This document shows positions 52,811 through 62,974 of a DNA stretch of 64,000 nt, piece by piece. The translations under genes were made by a program, and so were the position numbers. The stretch is from JABCZS01 sp041660525 (GTDB taxonomy: Bacteria > Pseudomonadota > Gammaproteobacteria > JABCZS01): the NCBI GenBank assembly GCA_041660525.1, contig JBAZWD010000010.1, forward strand, positions 33,275-97,274. The letters run 5' to 3'. Every line of letters begins with the position of its first letter. Positions within the stretch are counted from its first letter, which is position 1. The notes beneath the pieces were generated by a model that made no database searches, was not told where the DNA came from, and saw nothing but the letters and a program-made list of their open reading frames with translations.

Positions 52811-53143
52811 GTGGCAACCGTATTTCGCAGATTAACAGACGATGAATTTAACCAAGCAATGAACAACCTACGTGTTAATAACACAAACATGGAGGCAGCT
52901 AGACTTGCTATGGTTGATGGCTGGGCAATCCGAGTAGCGGCTCAAAAAATAGGCGTTTCTGAAAATATGCTTACTGCCACTGTCAAAAGAATTTGGAACA
53001 AACATATTGAGATCTCCCCCTTACCCGACGGCTGGGATAGAGCAATCATAGAATTACCAAAAGACGAATTAAAATCATTACAAAAAAAATCGACTGAATT
53101 AAAACATATAGCGCTAAAAGAACAAGCAATTAAGTCAAAATAA
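52811..53143 (+). CDS. KorA/TrfB-like DNA-binding regulator
   Basis: A 110-aa protein from a GTG start with AAGGTAAAG upstream. RLTDDEFNQAMNNLRVNNTNMEAARLAMVDGWAIRVAAQKIGVSENMLTATVKRIWNKH is the TrfB/KorA-type layout: a lead helix then a helix-turn-helix. In IncP plasmids such proteins coordinate replication, partition and transfer genes. The palindromes just upstream are likely targets. This is a plasmid-like trait. Confidence 0.78.
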   Translation: MATVFRRLTDDEFNQAMNNLRVNNTNMEAARLAMVDGWAIRVAAQKIGVSENMLTATVKRIWNKHIEISPLPDGWDRAIIELPKDELKSLQKKSTELKHIALKEQAIKSK

Positions 53144-53621
53144 ACCCATCTTTTAATCCTAATATTAGTCATTTTAAAACCCAATCATTAAACCAAAATA
53201 TGTGCGCTCAATCGCGCCTATAGAAAGTCAAAACTAACACACCCTACGCAACAAGGTTGCTGATCAGTGATTTTAACTAAGCTTATGTATTTTATAATTC
53301 TTTTAACTGTTTTCCTGCTATTTTTACTGGCGTCAGTGTGGAGCAAAATTGACGTCTTTTTCAGCTTATTTGGCGCCAAAATAAAATTACTCGGCGCCAA
53401 CCTTTGGCGCCAGAGGCGTCATATCTAAATTTTCTTTTAAGTTTCAAATTATTAGAAATCATCTTTTTGTAAATTACGATCCACTTCAAAATTAATTGAC
53501 GTCACTTAGCTATAAACTTTTTTGGCGTTTATTAAAAATCAATTTAGATGTGAATCAACTTGTTAACCAATGAGAATGCTTTTTTACCTACCTTAAGACA
53601 AAGAACTTAAGGGAGTATTTT
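53144..53621. promoter_or_regulatory. Probable oriT/relaxosome region with GGCGCC and GACGTC repeats
   Basis: A 478-bp gene-free region directly before the relaxosome accessory gene, traD and traI. It has three GGCGCC sites (53372, 53393, 53406), two GGCGTC sites (53329, 53415) and two GACGTC palindromes (53351, 53498). These stand out in AT-rich surroundings. A GGGAG ribosome-binding site precedes 53622. Position and repeat density suit an origin of transfer with relaxosome-binding sites. The nick site cannot be placed by eye. Confidence 0.5.
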
Positions 53622-53987
53622 ATGAAATCAATACGTGTTTCGTTGCGAATTAATAAAACCGAGCATGAAAAAATTTTGCGTAATGCTAAGCGTGGTGGTT
53701 TTTGTCTCAATCAAATGATGCGAGACATGATTAATGGTAAGCATTGTCTCTGTGAAGAACATGCCCTACAGCACTTAGTCAATAATTCAGATCACCTCCC
53801 TCATGGGTGGGAAGATTTTTTAAATGACTATAAAGAACAAGTCCCATTTCTTCTGAAATTAAGTTTTGAAAACTTAATGCTACTTCGCCTATTAGTTCAG
53901 CAGCAATTCCCCGATCTGATTGAACAAGCACGTCAACAACGCGTGAAACGCTTTGGCTTAAGCGAAGATACCCCCAAGGATAGTTGA
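53622..53987 (+). CDS. Relaxosome accessory protein (RHH, MobC/TraJ-like)
   Basis: A 121-aa protein. The N-terminus KSIRVSLRINKTEHEKILRNAKRGGFCLNQMMRDMING is a ribbon-helix-helix DNA-binding module. The C-terminal part is helical (FLLKLSFENLMLLRLLVQQQFPDLIEQARQQ). It has a good GGGAG site and overlaps traD by one base (TGATG). It should bind oriT and assist TraI. Confidence 0.75.
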   Translation: MKSIRVSLRINKTEHEKILRNAKRGGFCLNQMMRDMINGKHCLCEEHALQHLVNNSDHLPHGWEDFLNDYKEQVPFLLKLSFENLMLLRLLVQQQFPDLIEQARQQRVKRFGLSEDTPKDS

Positions 53988-55837
53988 TGCGAAACTTCAC
54001 ACGTGGCGGTCAAATATTTATCAATCAAGTACTGATGTGGCTGCATGTCGTATTTAAGCTCACCTTAGCTTTTGTATTGCTTTCCGTTATTCTCTGGATA
54101 GGAATAATGCTCCATAAAACCAGTGCCTTTGAGCGCAGCTTAGCTTGGCAATATTGGCTAGCAGAATCTTTTGCACCCCCTCATAAAACCTTAGTAATTA
54201 AATGGGCTGACGGTAATACTCATTCGGTGCAAGCTGATGCGTTTATACAAAACACGGTCATTCAAGGCATCATCCTACGCCTTAAACATCACAGCATCCT
54301 AACAGCACGTCAATTAGCATTATGGATGGCCGTGTCGTATTTAATATGTATATTACTTTTCTGCTTAAGGGGTTTTCTGCAATCTAAACCTAAGCGGTTA
54401 CGCGGTAGTCGTCTGGTTTCTGCAATTTACTTTGCTCTGTATTTAAAATTTAAGGGCAAAGCTTCTAAATTACATCTTGGTGGCATTCCGCTCGTTAAAG
54501 ATTCTGAGTCACAACATATCTTGATGGTAGGCTCTAGTGGTAGCGGTAAAACACAAGGCATTTTAGAGCTATTAAGTTGCCTACGCGCGCAAGGCTATAA
54601 GGTCATTGTCCTTGATCCTGAATGCACTGCTGTACAATATTTTTATCGCCACGCATTACATCCTGAAACTCAAGACTACGACATCATCGTCAATCCAATG
54701 GATGCCCGCGCACGTCCTTTGGCTTTTTGGGAAGATGCTCGCAATGAATCACAATTAGAATATATTGCAGCGGCCTTGGTACCTGAGCCTAAAAGTGGTG
54801 CCGACCCTTTTTGGTATCAAGCAGCGCGATTGTTATTTTTAGAAACTGCAAAAGTTGTATTAAAAGAGCGACAAAAACATACCGGCGATAAACCAATGCC
54901 AGGCATGAAACGCTTATTATCGCTTCTCACTACCGCTGATTTAAAAAAATTAGAGGACGTTTTAAAAGGCACGATTGCAGAGTCAATGGTCAGCAGTGAC
55001 GCTGAAAAACTCGCTTTAAGTGTTAAGTCGACTTTGTCTGCCTATCTACGCTGCTTAGAATTAATAGAAGATACAGATAAAGGTTTTTCCCTCCGCAATT
55101 GGGTACATGAAGAAACAGATGCATGGCTTTTTATTACCTCCCGTGATGATAAACATGAAACATTTAAGCCCCTGCTCTCAGTAATTTTAGATATTGTTGC
55201 TAATGAATTGCTGACACTCGATGAAGATCGCCACCGCAAGATTGCTTTGGTAATTGATGAAGAGGCGAGTTTAAATCCATCGCGCTCTTTACAAGCTTTA
55301 CGTGCACGGGGACGTAAACGAGGCATTTGTATTATCTCAGCCTATCAAACACTGGCTCAAGCTACTGCACTATCAAATTCTGCCGCAAGCCAAGCATTGT
55401 CATCCATGTATGGCACGAGAGTATATTTTGCTTGTCATGATGCAGAATCAGCGCGGCAAGCTTCTCGTGATTTAGGTCAGCAAGAATTATTAGTACCTAA
55501 TGAAAGTGTATCTATGGGCGCGAACCTGATCCGCGATGGTGTTTCCATTACACAACAACATCGAATTGTTGATTTAGTCATGCCTGAACAAGTCATGCAA
55601 TTAAAAGCAAGACAAGCCTACCTGCGTGTACCCGGAGATTATCCGATTACTAAAATCACTGTGCCTATATATCGACTCGAAAAGCATACGGCTGGCTTTA
55701 TTGAACGGGAATTGACCACCCAAACTATACCAGAAAGTAAAATCAAAACACCCGTGGTTTTATTACCCGCGACTCACCCTGCAACACAGAATTCGCAACC
55801 CCAAAAAAATGATGAACATAAATACGAACAATTTTAA
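53987..55837 (+). CDS. traD: Conjugative coupling protein TraD
   Basis: 616 aa from the ATG at 53987. Two N-terminal TM segments (about 17-40 and 110-130) anchor it. The cytoplasmic motor has GSSGSGKT (about 182-189), VIVLDPECTAV, Walker B IALVIDEEASL near 421, and arginine-finger-like RARGRKRGICIISAYQT. It is the hexameric DNA pump that links the relaxosome to the TraB-TraK channel. The Pro/Gln-rich C-terminal tail is shorter than in F TraD (717 aa). It ends 8 bp before traI. Confidence 0.93.
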   Translation: MRNFTRGGQIFINQVLMWLHVVFKLTLAFVLLSVILWIGIMLHKTSAFERSLAWQYWLAESFAPPHKTLVIKWADGNTHSVQADAFIQNTVIQGIILRLKHHSILTARQLALWMAVSYLICILLFCLRGFLQSKPKRLRGSRLVSAIYFALYLKFKGKASKLHLGGIPLVKDSESQHILMVGSSGSGKTQGILELLSCLRAQGYKVIVLDPECTAVQYFYRHALHPETQDYDIIVNPMDARARPLAFWEDARNESQLEYIAAALVPEPKSGADPFWYQAARLLFLETAKVVLKERQKHTGDKPMPGMKRLLSLLTTADLKKLEDVLKGTIAESMVSSDAEKLALSVKSTLSAYLRCLELIEDTDKGFSLRNWVHEETDAWLFITSRDDKHETFKPLLSVILDIVANELLTLDEDRHRKIALVIDEEASLNPSRSLQALRARGRKRGICIISAYQTLAQATALSNSAASQALSSMYGTRVYFACHDAESARQASRDLGQQELLVPNESVSMGANLIRDGVSITQQHRIVDLVMPEQVMQLKARQAYLRVPGDYPITKITVPIYRLEKHTAGFIERELTTQTIPESKIKTPVVLLPATHPATQNSQPQKNDEHKYEQF

Positions 55838-55845
55838 GAGGCATT

Positions 55846-58800
55846 ATGTTATCACTTAAAAATCTCTCCGGGGCCAAAGAAGCCGCCGCATATTATCAAA
55901 AGGTATTGGACTATTATGCTGGTGGTGAGCATCCGGTTGCTATTGACTGGCAAGGCAAAGCACTTGAAGCCCTTTATAACAAAACACCTTCACTAGAAGA
56001 TTTTGTACAACTTCTCGAAGGCAAATTACCTAATGGGCAAAATCTGGGTCGCTTTGAGGATGGCAAACTAAACCATCGCCCTGGAATCGATTTAACATTC
56101 TCTGCACCTAAGTCTGCTTCGATTTTAGCATTAGTCTATGGCGATAAAGACGTTATTAAAGCACACAGCTATGCTGTCACACAGACTTTAAAGTTATTGG
56201 AAAATACAATTTTACAAACACGCGTTAATGGCGAACCTGCTCCCGCTGATAAAGTTATTTTCGCTAAATTCTTAGAAATGCTTTCACGTGAACTTGATCC
56301 CCAAATTCATACCCACTGTGTGCTGCTAAATCTTAGTCAGAGTATGTCTGATGGTAAGTTCCGTAGTCTCCATTATGATGCTGTATATGATGCATCTATG
56401 CTAGCGGGTGTAACTTATCGTAGCTTTCTTGCAATTGAAATGCAAAAACTTGGTTATGAAATTGAAGTCACCAGCGACAAAGGCACTTTTGAAATTAAAG
56501 GCGTGCCTAAACAACTAATCGATTTATTTTCAAAACGTCGTGAGCAAATATTAGAGGCTGCTTTGCATAATGGCCGTTTTGATGCAAAACATTTGGATAA
56601 ACTAAATTTAATCACCAGAAAAAATAAAGTTCAGGATGCACCGCTTAGTGAACAAATTGAAAAGTGGAAAATTGAAGCCAATGAATTATGCCATCATTTA
56701 AGTGTAAACCTAGAAAAAGGCCATAGTCAATTTAAAAATGGCAAAGGTTTTCGCTTACGTGATACACAAAAAATAGCTAATGAAGCCATTCAAGCTGGCA
56801 TTGCTAAACTCGATGAATTTAAACGCATGATGACTAAAACTGAGGTTATCTATGAAGCCACACGTCTATCATTAGGACAACTAATACCCAAAGCTATTGA
56901 TGAAGCTTGGCAGCGTGCACTAGATGCAAGAATACTACACCCAATTCGCAATCAAGCCGAAGAGTCAACGACTAATTCGCGACAACAGTATTATATGTCT
57001 GCCAATAATGTCACCCTAGCAAATAAGCTTAAACAACACGCACAACAACATTTAATTAGGCAATTAGGAAAATCCTTACTTGGCTTTGTTGCGGGCCAGT
57101 GGATTATCACTAAAAATCTAAACTCTATTTCCGATCATGCAGTTTATCAAAAGCTCATTGATTTTACTCTCAATAGTAATAAGCGTGAAATGATTATTGA
57201 TAACCTCAACCCAAAAACTGATAAAGAATTTCTAACGCGTGCCAGTCAATTTAGTTCAGTATTAGGTGTACATCTTTTTAACGTAACAGTCTCAAGTATT
57301 GATCGAAAAATTTGCGAACAGGCTGGGATTAAAACTTGGAGCTTAAACTATCTTAATCAGGCAACAATTAAACAAGGAAGTATTATTATCATTCATGGCA
57401 GTGAAAAATTATTATATTCACAAATGCAGTCCATTCAAACTATTGCTAAAAATAAAAATTGCCTCATTGTTTGGGCTAATGATAAAAATACATCTGCGTT
57501 AGATAGGCGTTTGTCACCTATTGAATTGATTGCGTCTCATTTGCCTAGGGCTAGTTTTAGCGAGCGATGCAACACTGAATCTTTGCAATTGAAGAACTTA
57601 TCATCAGATAACTTTATTGAAAAGTTTGCGAATATCTATACGCCAAATGTGAACACTCTGCTATTGTCTTATCAAAAAGATACTATTAACCTATTAGTTC
57701 GACGTCAATTAATACAACAAGAAAAGCTTGCTGCAAACGGCATAACTGTCTCAAGCTATATTCACCAGTATAGTAGTCAAACTGAACTGTCACGGCCAAC
57801 AACCTACCAAGTGGGTGATATACTGCGGTTAAATAATCTCAGCTTAATTGATTCACATAATAAAATTCGTATGAACGATCACTTTAAAATTTCTGACATA
57901 AATGACAGTACGTTAACATTGGTGCATAGTAAGCATTATACAAAGCATCAGTTAAATATTGAAAAAATCACCCAGCCTCGTGATCTTACTTTATTTCGCG
58001 AACAACCATTAGCAATAACAATAGGAGAGCGATTACTGCTGCCCAGTATGAATATTTATGGCGCACGCTTTCAAAATCAAATAGGTGAAGTGGTATCTTT
58101 TGACAGTAAAGCTATTACTTTAAAGCTTGCACATGAAGACAAACCTTTTGTATTACATTTGCAAGATAAAAATGGTTATGAGCGATCTATTTACGCGGAT
58201 TATGGCTATTGCGCTCATCCCTCAGCTCGTATTGAAAATATTCAACAAGTACATTTGGATTGTAGAGCAATGCATAGCATCAATGCACTTCGTGCATTAG
58301 CAGGCATGGAGGATAAAAATGTTACGCTATATACAGATTATCCAAAATCTGTAGCACGCGCTTTAGAATCCATTCAAACAAACTTGTCTATTCCTATAGT
58401 ATCCATTCAAACGCAAACTTCAAGTATGCCAAATGCGCTTGAATCCAATATTAATTTAAAAACAAAATTGAGTATTACCGCATTAAGCCAAGCCGTACAT
58501 GAACTAAGTGGTGATGGTAAAACGCAATTCAGTCAATGGGAAATTACCCAGCACGCCCTCGCGCTGGAAATAGGACAAGTGGATATTCATGACATGCTTC
58601 ATGGCTTTCAGTCTTTACTAAATTCCGGTGACATTACCAAAAAAGGACAGCACTATACTGCAAGCTGGGTTATACAATCTCAGCAAGCTTTAACGACAGC
58701 CTTTCATCAACTTGAAAATGAATCTAGTAATCTATCTAAACAAAATAATATACCTTATGATATTCCTAAGTTAAGCCAAATACGCGTATTAGATTATCTT

Positions 58801-61473
58801 AAACAACAAGCTTCAAAACTTGAAGCAGAACCTAAACAGGCAATTCTCAATATCACAATTACAAATAATGGTTTATCGCTGCTCCAAGGCCCAGCAGGAA
58901 GCGCCAAGACTTCATTAGTTTTGCGCCATGTTGCAGCACTCTTTCAAGCAGAACAATATCAAGTAATAGGCATTGCCCCACAACATAGCCAAAAAGACGA
59001 ATTATGTAAAAAAGCGGGCATCCCAACCATGACTTTAAAAAAATTCTTACAAAACGAAAAAAACCATCAGCTACAAGATTTGATGGACAGAGGAAAAACA
59101 GTTGTATTGGTGGATGAGTCCTCAATGCTGAGCTACAAAGAAATGCTAAATTTAACTCATATTGCGAGCAAATATTCTATAAAAATGGTTTTTGCAGGAG
59201 ATAGTGCGCAATTAGACTCGCCCCGCTCTGCCCAACCCTTTTTATATCTGCAACAACAAGAAAAAATTGAAGTTTCAACACTAAGAAAAATTTATCGACA
59301 ATGCGCTATCAAACATCCCGTATTACATAAAGCAATCGTCGATTTAGTTAAACTCAAAACAGGTGAACAAGCTAAAAGTCTTGTGCCCTATTTACGCCAT
59401 CCTGAACTTAATAAAAACTTGATTGATACTCTCTGTAATACATATCACAAACTTCCCCAATTTCTAAAAGATGATAGCTTAATACTTACCCTAACAAATG
59501 CTGAACGATCAACTGTCAATGAATTATTACGCATACAAAACAAACCAACATTTGGTCAAGTCATGTTACAACGCGAAGATTTAAGCACTGAGTTGCGCTA
59601 TAGAGCTGCTTATTATACACAAGGACATATACTAAAGTTCAATAAAGAAATTAAACCTGCTGGTATAACTGTAAACAGTTACTGGGAAATTATTGACATA
59701 AATATTGATAAAAATACTCTGACTCTTGCTGCTTGCCATCTTAACGATAAAGGTGAACTTGCCCGTAAACATATTATCACCATCGATCCCATGCGTAAAA
59801 TTTTTCATAGCGATAACACACTTGAATACTATGCTGTTAAAACTGCTCACTTTTCAGTTGATGAAAAAATAATGCTAACTCAAAATGTTCGCCATTCATT
59901 AAAAATCGCACTGAATACTTCCAAACAAGGCATATTAAAAAGTTTTAATAACACTCATTTTACTGTCGATTTTGGACATAACCAAACAGTTAAATTTGAG
60001 CGTAATCACCTACCACATGCTGTCATTGATTATGGCTATGCACGCACCTATCATAATGCTCAAAGCTTAGATGCCGCTTGCGTTTTAATGCTGGCAGATA
60101 TAGACAATAAACATATGTTAAATTATGAAAGTAATTATGTAGGCGCAACCCGCACAAAGAAATTTCTACGCATTTTTACTCAAGATAAGGAAAATTACTT
60201 ACGCCAAACTTCAAAATCTTATCGGGGTTTATCCATAGCTAAACCAAGACAATCAAAACAGGAAGTAAAGGTTGAAATCAATGAAGCTAAGCTTCTGGAT
60301 CATTTAAGCTATAAAATTGAGCGAAATGCAGAAAAACTATTAGGCAACCCAAAAAAAATCCTACAAAGGGGTTTGCTGTATGGTGATACCAATATTGCCA
60401 AAGGTCTTCTTGTCATCACTAAAACTGAAAATGAGATCAATCGTGGAGATTGTCTCTATTCAAATAAAAAATTAGACTTCATCAAATTAATTGAAATTGT
60501 TAATAACAAAACACGTGAAGAATCGCTGCATTTTGCGGCAGAAATTCTTTTAGGTCAGCCCATTGAAGACTATTATCTAGGCAAAGATAAGAGATCACCT
60601 CTTACGGAAAAATTTATAAATAAGCAATCCGACAGAATATCACAAGCAAATTTAGATGCTATGTATAAACGAGAACAAGGTATTCAAAAGGCTCAACGGC
60701 TTTATCAACTATCGAGGCCAGCTAAAAATACTTTAGCTGAAACATACTTAGTTAAGCATAGACATATTCCAAAAGAAATTATTCACCAACATTCAAATGA
60801 TATTCGCTTTATTTACTACAACCACCACCCTGCTGCTCTTTTCCCTCTGCATGATAAAGATGGCAATATTCAAGCTGTACATCTAGTTTATTTAGATGCT
60901 AAAACTGCGCAAAAAACAAATGCAACGATCGGATGCGGTACTAATACATTCGCTTTAGCCAAACAAACTTTTGGGCCAATGAAAGGAGCCAGTATTCAAT
61001 TAGGTGATCCCAGTGGTATCCCACATCTTGCTGAAGGCCCAGAAACTGGACTAAGTATACTTGCCATAAATCCCAAAGCTCGTGTGCATATCACTTGCAG
61101 TTTAACGAATATCCCATTCGCACCAATTAAAGATTTGCCTAATAAAATTGTGCTCTGCGCTGATAATGATATGATTGGTGATAAAGCTGAGCAAGCGAAA
61201 AAAAACTTACTTACTGCGATTGAAAAATTAACCCAAAATCATTTTACACATGTGCATGTAATCTTACCTAAAATTCTGAATGAGCAGAAAACAGATTTTA
61301 ATGATCTCTTAAGTAAAAAGGGTTTAGAAGTAACGCGCAGTCTATTCGAGCAAGCAGTAGACAAGAATATGATATTTGAGATACGTGATTTCAATGAGAA
61401 CAATCAAGCACAACAAAAACTTGAAAGATTGATTAATACCGGTAAGCAGATTAATAATGAGTATTTTCGATAA
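55846..61473 (+). CDS. traI: MobF relaxase/helicase TraI with C-terminal TOPRIM domain
   Basis: A 1875-aa multidomain protein. Relaxase domain (1-300): catalytic tyrosine pairs Tyr16-17 and Tyr23-24, the same positions as F TraI, and metal ligands His155 and His157 (LDPQIHTHC). The third ligand position (F x H in TraI/TrwC) reads FLE here. Helicase part: Walker A GPAGSAKTS near 1014 and VVLVDESSML near 1086, with a SF1/RecD-like core. The C-terminal part has a zinc-less primase-like region and a TOPRIM domain: LAEGPETGLS near 1728, CADNDMIGD near 1769. It nicks oriT, unwinds the transferred strand and may prime complementary synthesis. Confidence 0.93.
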   Translation: MLSLKNLSGAKEAAAYYQKVLDYYAGGEHPVAIDWQGKALEALYNKTPSLEDFVQLLEGKLPNGQNLGRFEDGKLNHRPGIDLTFSAPKSASILALVYGDKDVIKAHSYAVTQTLKLLENTILQTRVNGEPAPADKVIFAKFLEMLSRELDPQIHTHCVLLNLSQSMSDGKFRSLHYDAVYDASMLAGVTYRSFLAIEMQKLGYEIEVTSDKGTFEIKGVPKQLIDLFSKRREQILEAALHNGRFDAKHLDKLNLITRKNKVQDAPLSEQIEKWKIEANELCHHLSVNLEKGHSQFKNGKGFRLRDTQKIANEAIQAGIAKLDEFKRMMTKTEVIYEATRLSLGQLIPKAIDEAWQRALDARILHPIRNQAEESTTNSRQQYYMSANNVTLANKLKQHAQQHLIRQLGKSLLGFVAGQWIITKNLNSISDHAVYQKLIDFTLNSNKREMIIDNLNPKTDKEFLTRASQFSSVLGVHLFNVTVSSIDRKICEQAGIKTWSLNYLNQATIKQGSIIIIHGSEKLLYSQMQSIQTIAKNKNCLIVWANDKNTSALDRRLSPIELIASHLPRASFSERCNTESLQLKNLSSDNFIEKFANIYTPNVNTLLLSYQKDTINLLVRRQLIQQEKLAANGITVSSYIHQYSSQTELSRPTTYQVGDILRLNNLSLIDSHNKIRMNDHFKISDINDSTLTLVHSKHYTKHQLNIEKITQPRDLTLFREQPLAITIGERLLLPSMNIYGARFQNQIGEVVSFDSKAITLKLAHEDKPFVLHLQDKNGYERSIYADYGYCAHPSARIENIQQVHLDCRAMHSINALRALAGMEDKNVTLYTDYPKSVARALESIQTNLSIPIVSIQTQTSSMPNALESNINLKTKLSITALSQAVHELSGDGKTQFSQWEITQHALALEIGQVDIHDMLHGFQSLLNSGDITKKGQHYTASWVIQSQQALTTAFHQLENESSNLSKQNNIPYDIPKLSQIRVLDYLKQQASKLEAEPKQAILNITITNNGLSLLQGPAGSAKTSLVLRHVAALFQAEQYQVIGIAPQHSQKDELCKKAGIPTMTLKKFLQNEKNHQLQDLMDRGKTVVLVDESSMLSYKEMLNLTHIASKYSIKMVFAGDSAQLDSPRSAQPFLYLQQQEKIEVSTLRKIYRQCAIKHPVLHKAIVDLVKLKTGEQAKSLVPYLRHPELNKNLIDTLCNTYHKLPQFLKDDSLILTLTNAERSTVNELLRIQNKPTFGQVMLQREDLSTELRYRAAYYTQGHILKFNKEIKPAGITVNSYWEIIDINIDKNTLTLAACHLNDKGELARKHIITIDPMRKIFHSDNTLEYYAVKTAHFSVDEKIMLTQNVRHSLKIALNTSKQGILKSFNNTHFTVDFGHNQTVKFERNHLPHAVIDYGYARTYHNAQSLDAACVLMLADIDNKHMLNYESNYVGATRTKKFLRIFTQDKENYLRQTSKSYRGLSIAKPRQSKQEVKVEINEAKLLDHLSYKIERNAEKLLGNPKKILQRGLLYGDTNIAKGLLVITKTENEINRGDCLYSNKKLDFIKLIEIVNNKTREESLHFAAEILLGQPIEDYYLGKDKRSPLTEKFINKQSDRISQANLDAMYKREQGIQKAQRLYQLSRPAKNTLAETYLVKHRHIPKEIIHQHSNDIRFIYYNHHPAALFPLHDKDGNIQAVHLVYLDAKTAQKTNATIGCGTNTFALAKQTFGPMKGASIQLGDPSGIPHLAEGPETGLSILAINPKARVHITCSLTNIPFAPIKDLPNKIVLCADNDMIGDKAEQAKKNLLTAIEKLTQNHFTHVHVILPKILNEQKTDFNDLLSKKGLEVTRSLFEQAVDKNMIFEIRDFNENNQAQQKLERLINTGKQINNEYFR

Positions 61474-61569
61474 ATATTTAAGAATTAATATGATGGCAGT
61501 ACATATAATGAAAATATATGCTAAAGTAGATTAGTTCAATATTTACAACATAATACCGGAGACGAAACA

Positions 61570-61848
61570 ATGCCTATTAAGAAATTACTAAAAACCAAAA
61601 AGACCAAAGTAGCTACAAAAGATGTATTAATGAAGCTAAAAACTGACCTAAAAGATGCAAAAGCCGAACTTAAATTAATGAAAGCAAATAATAAAGCTGA
61701 ATTAGCAAATAATAAGGCTGAATTGACAAAGCTCAAAATAGAGTTAAAACAAGCATCTGCCAAACCTAGTGCAAAGGCTAAAAAGACTAAAAAGACTAAA
61801 ACAACTAAGCGTAAAATAGTTCGCACAAAGAAAGCAACCGCCAAGTAG
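61570..61848 (+). CDS. Lys-rich histone H1-like small protein
   Basis: A 92-aa very basic protein with CCGGAG upstream of the ATG. A Lys/Thr start is followed by a coiled-coil core (LKTDLKDAKAELKLMKANNKAEL...) with a duplicated NNKAEL unit. The C-terminal tail is (S/A)AKAKKTKKTKTTKRK, like bacterial H1/Hc1-type nucleoid proteins. It probably binds nucleic acid. It is co-oriented after traI and followed by a terminator. Confidence 0.65.
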   Translation: MPIKKLLKTKKTKVATKDVLMKLKTDLKDAKAELKLMKANNKAELANNKAELTKLKIELKQASAKPSAKAKKTKKTKTTKRKIVRTKKATAK

Positions 61849-61867
61849 GACTACCCTATATGAAGTC

Positions 61868-61895
61868 GCTGTAATATTTACAGCAACTTTTTTAT
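61868..61895 (+). terminator. Rho-independent terminator after the mobilisation block
   Basis: The stem GCTGTAA / TTACAGC (3-base loop, 61868-61884) is followed by AACTTTTTTAT. It ends the relaxosome-TraD-TraI-H1-like transcription unit. Confidence 0.8.
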
Positions 61896-61945
61896 CAGAT
61901 TCAATTCCATCCAACTATTCAGTTTATAAATGCAATTTAAAAATA

Positions 61946-62884
61946 TCATATTTTATTAGTGACTTTTGACGCATCAACATGAGCTGGCAATGCGCAGGCT
62001 GCTGAATCAAATCGATCAAAAAATTTATTTATTATTGGATGTAAATTTTTCTTTAGTAACTCTTTTATTTTTATTTCGTTTAAAGTTAAAGGTTTATAGT
62101 CCGGCTCTTCTTTTTTTGAAAAATTCTGAACCAAATGTACTAAGTTATGCTGAATACAAATAAAAGATTTTGGATCGGAAAAATTGATCCGCTGGTTTTC
62201 TACACCATTCATACGAGTATATTTATTCTCTGCTAAACTCAGACTACATATTTTTTTAGCCAGAGGTATTGCATCTTTACTCTTAATATAATTCTCACAT
62301 AACTTATAATATTCATCCTTATCTTCAAAATTAATTGGTTTATAATTTGCTAAACTTAAAATACAATTCATTAATAATCGCCCTAGGCGACCATTGCCAT
62401 TAGGAAACCCATGAATCCTTCCAACTTCTCCTAATGCATATGCAGCAACGCGGTAAGCAGTTGCGGGTTTGCCCTTAATATCTTTAATTCTTTCACATAG
62501 CTCAGTGCAAAAAGCAGCAAACTCTGTTGGGATCGCATCCACAGGAACAGAGGTAGGCACGCACTGCTTTTCTATTACTACACTAGGTTGAGTTTTGGCA
62601 AACTCTCCTGAATTAAGATTTGGAACTACCATCAATAAATGTCTGGCAATTAAACGATGGGCTTCAATTATAAATTGCTGTAAATTTTCTGGAGATGAAA
62701 CTGCATCTTCAAAATGCTGTTCAGCATACACATACGCATTACAATAATCTGTTGCTTGCAATCCGCAATATAGATCCTCAAAAGTGAAAGAAAACGGTTT
62801 TTCTAGTACGATCCGATTTAAATTTAACTCTTCTCCCTCCCAAATTTCTGCGGCAACAATTTCAAAAAAAAGTAATTCCTTCAT
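61946..62884 (-). CDS. Fic-domain protein
   Basis: A 312-aa protein with GGAG upstream of its ATG. Residues 158-169 read HGFPNGNGRLGR, a Fic active-site motif with the catalytic His158 and the NGNGR anion site. The lead-in YRVAAYALGEVGRI and following LLMNCILSLANY fit the fold. Fic enzymes transfer AMP or other groups from nucleotides to Tyr/Ser/Thr. A clear inhibitory S/TxxxE motif was not found nearby, although SVVIEKQ could be a variant. The N-terminal 120 residues are unassigned. It could be a toxin-like or host-directed enzyme. Confidence 0.85.
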   Translation of the reverse strand: MKELLFFEIVAAEIWEGEELNLNRIVLEKPFSFTFEDLYCGLQATDYCNAYVYAEQHFEDAVSSPENLQQFIIEAHRLIARHLLMVVPNLNSGEFAKTQPSVVIEKQCVPTSVPVDAIPTEFAAFCTELCERIKDIKGKPATAYRVAAYALGEVGRIHGFPNGNGRLGRLLMNCILSLANYKPINFEDKDEYYKLCENYIKSKDAIPLAKKICSLSLAENKYTRMNGVENQRINFSDPKSFICIQHNLVHLVQNFSKKEEPDYKPLTLNEIKIKELLKKNLHPIINKFFDRFDSAACALPAHVDASKVTNKI

Positions 62885-62974
62885 TCTATTTCTCCAATTT
62901 ATTTAGGACTGACAGTTTGCAACAAGCTTTACTTTGCATTATAAAAATCTGGGATGCTGTAATAGAACAAAAAT

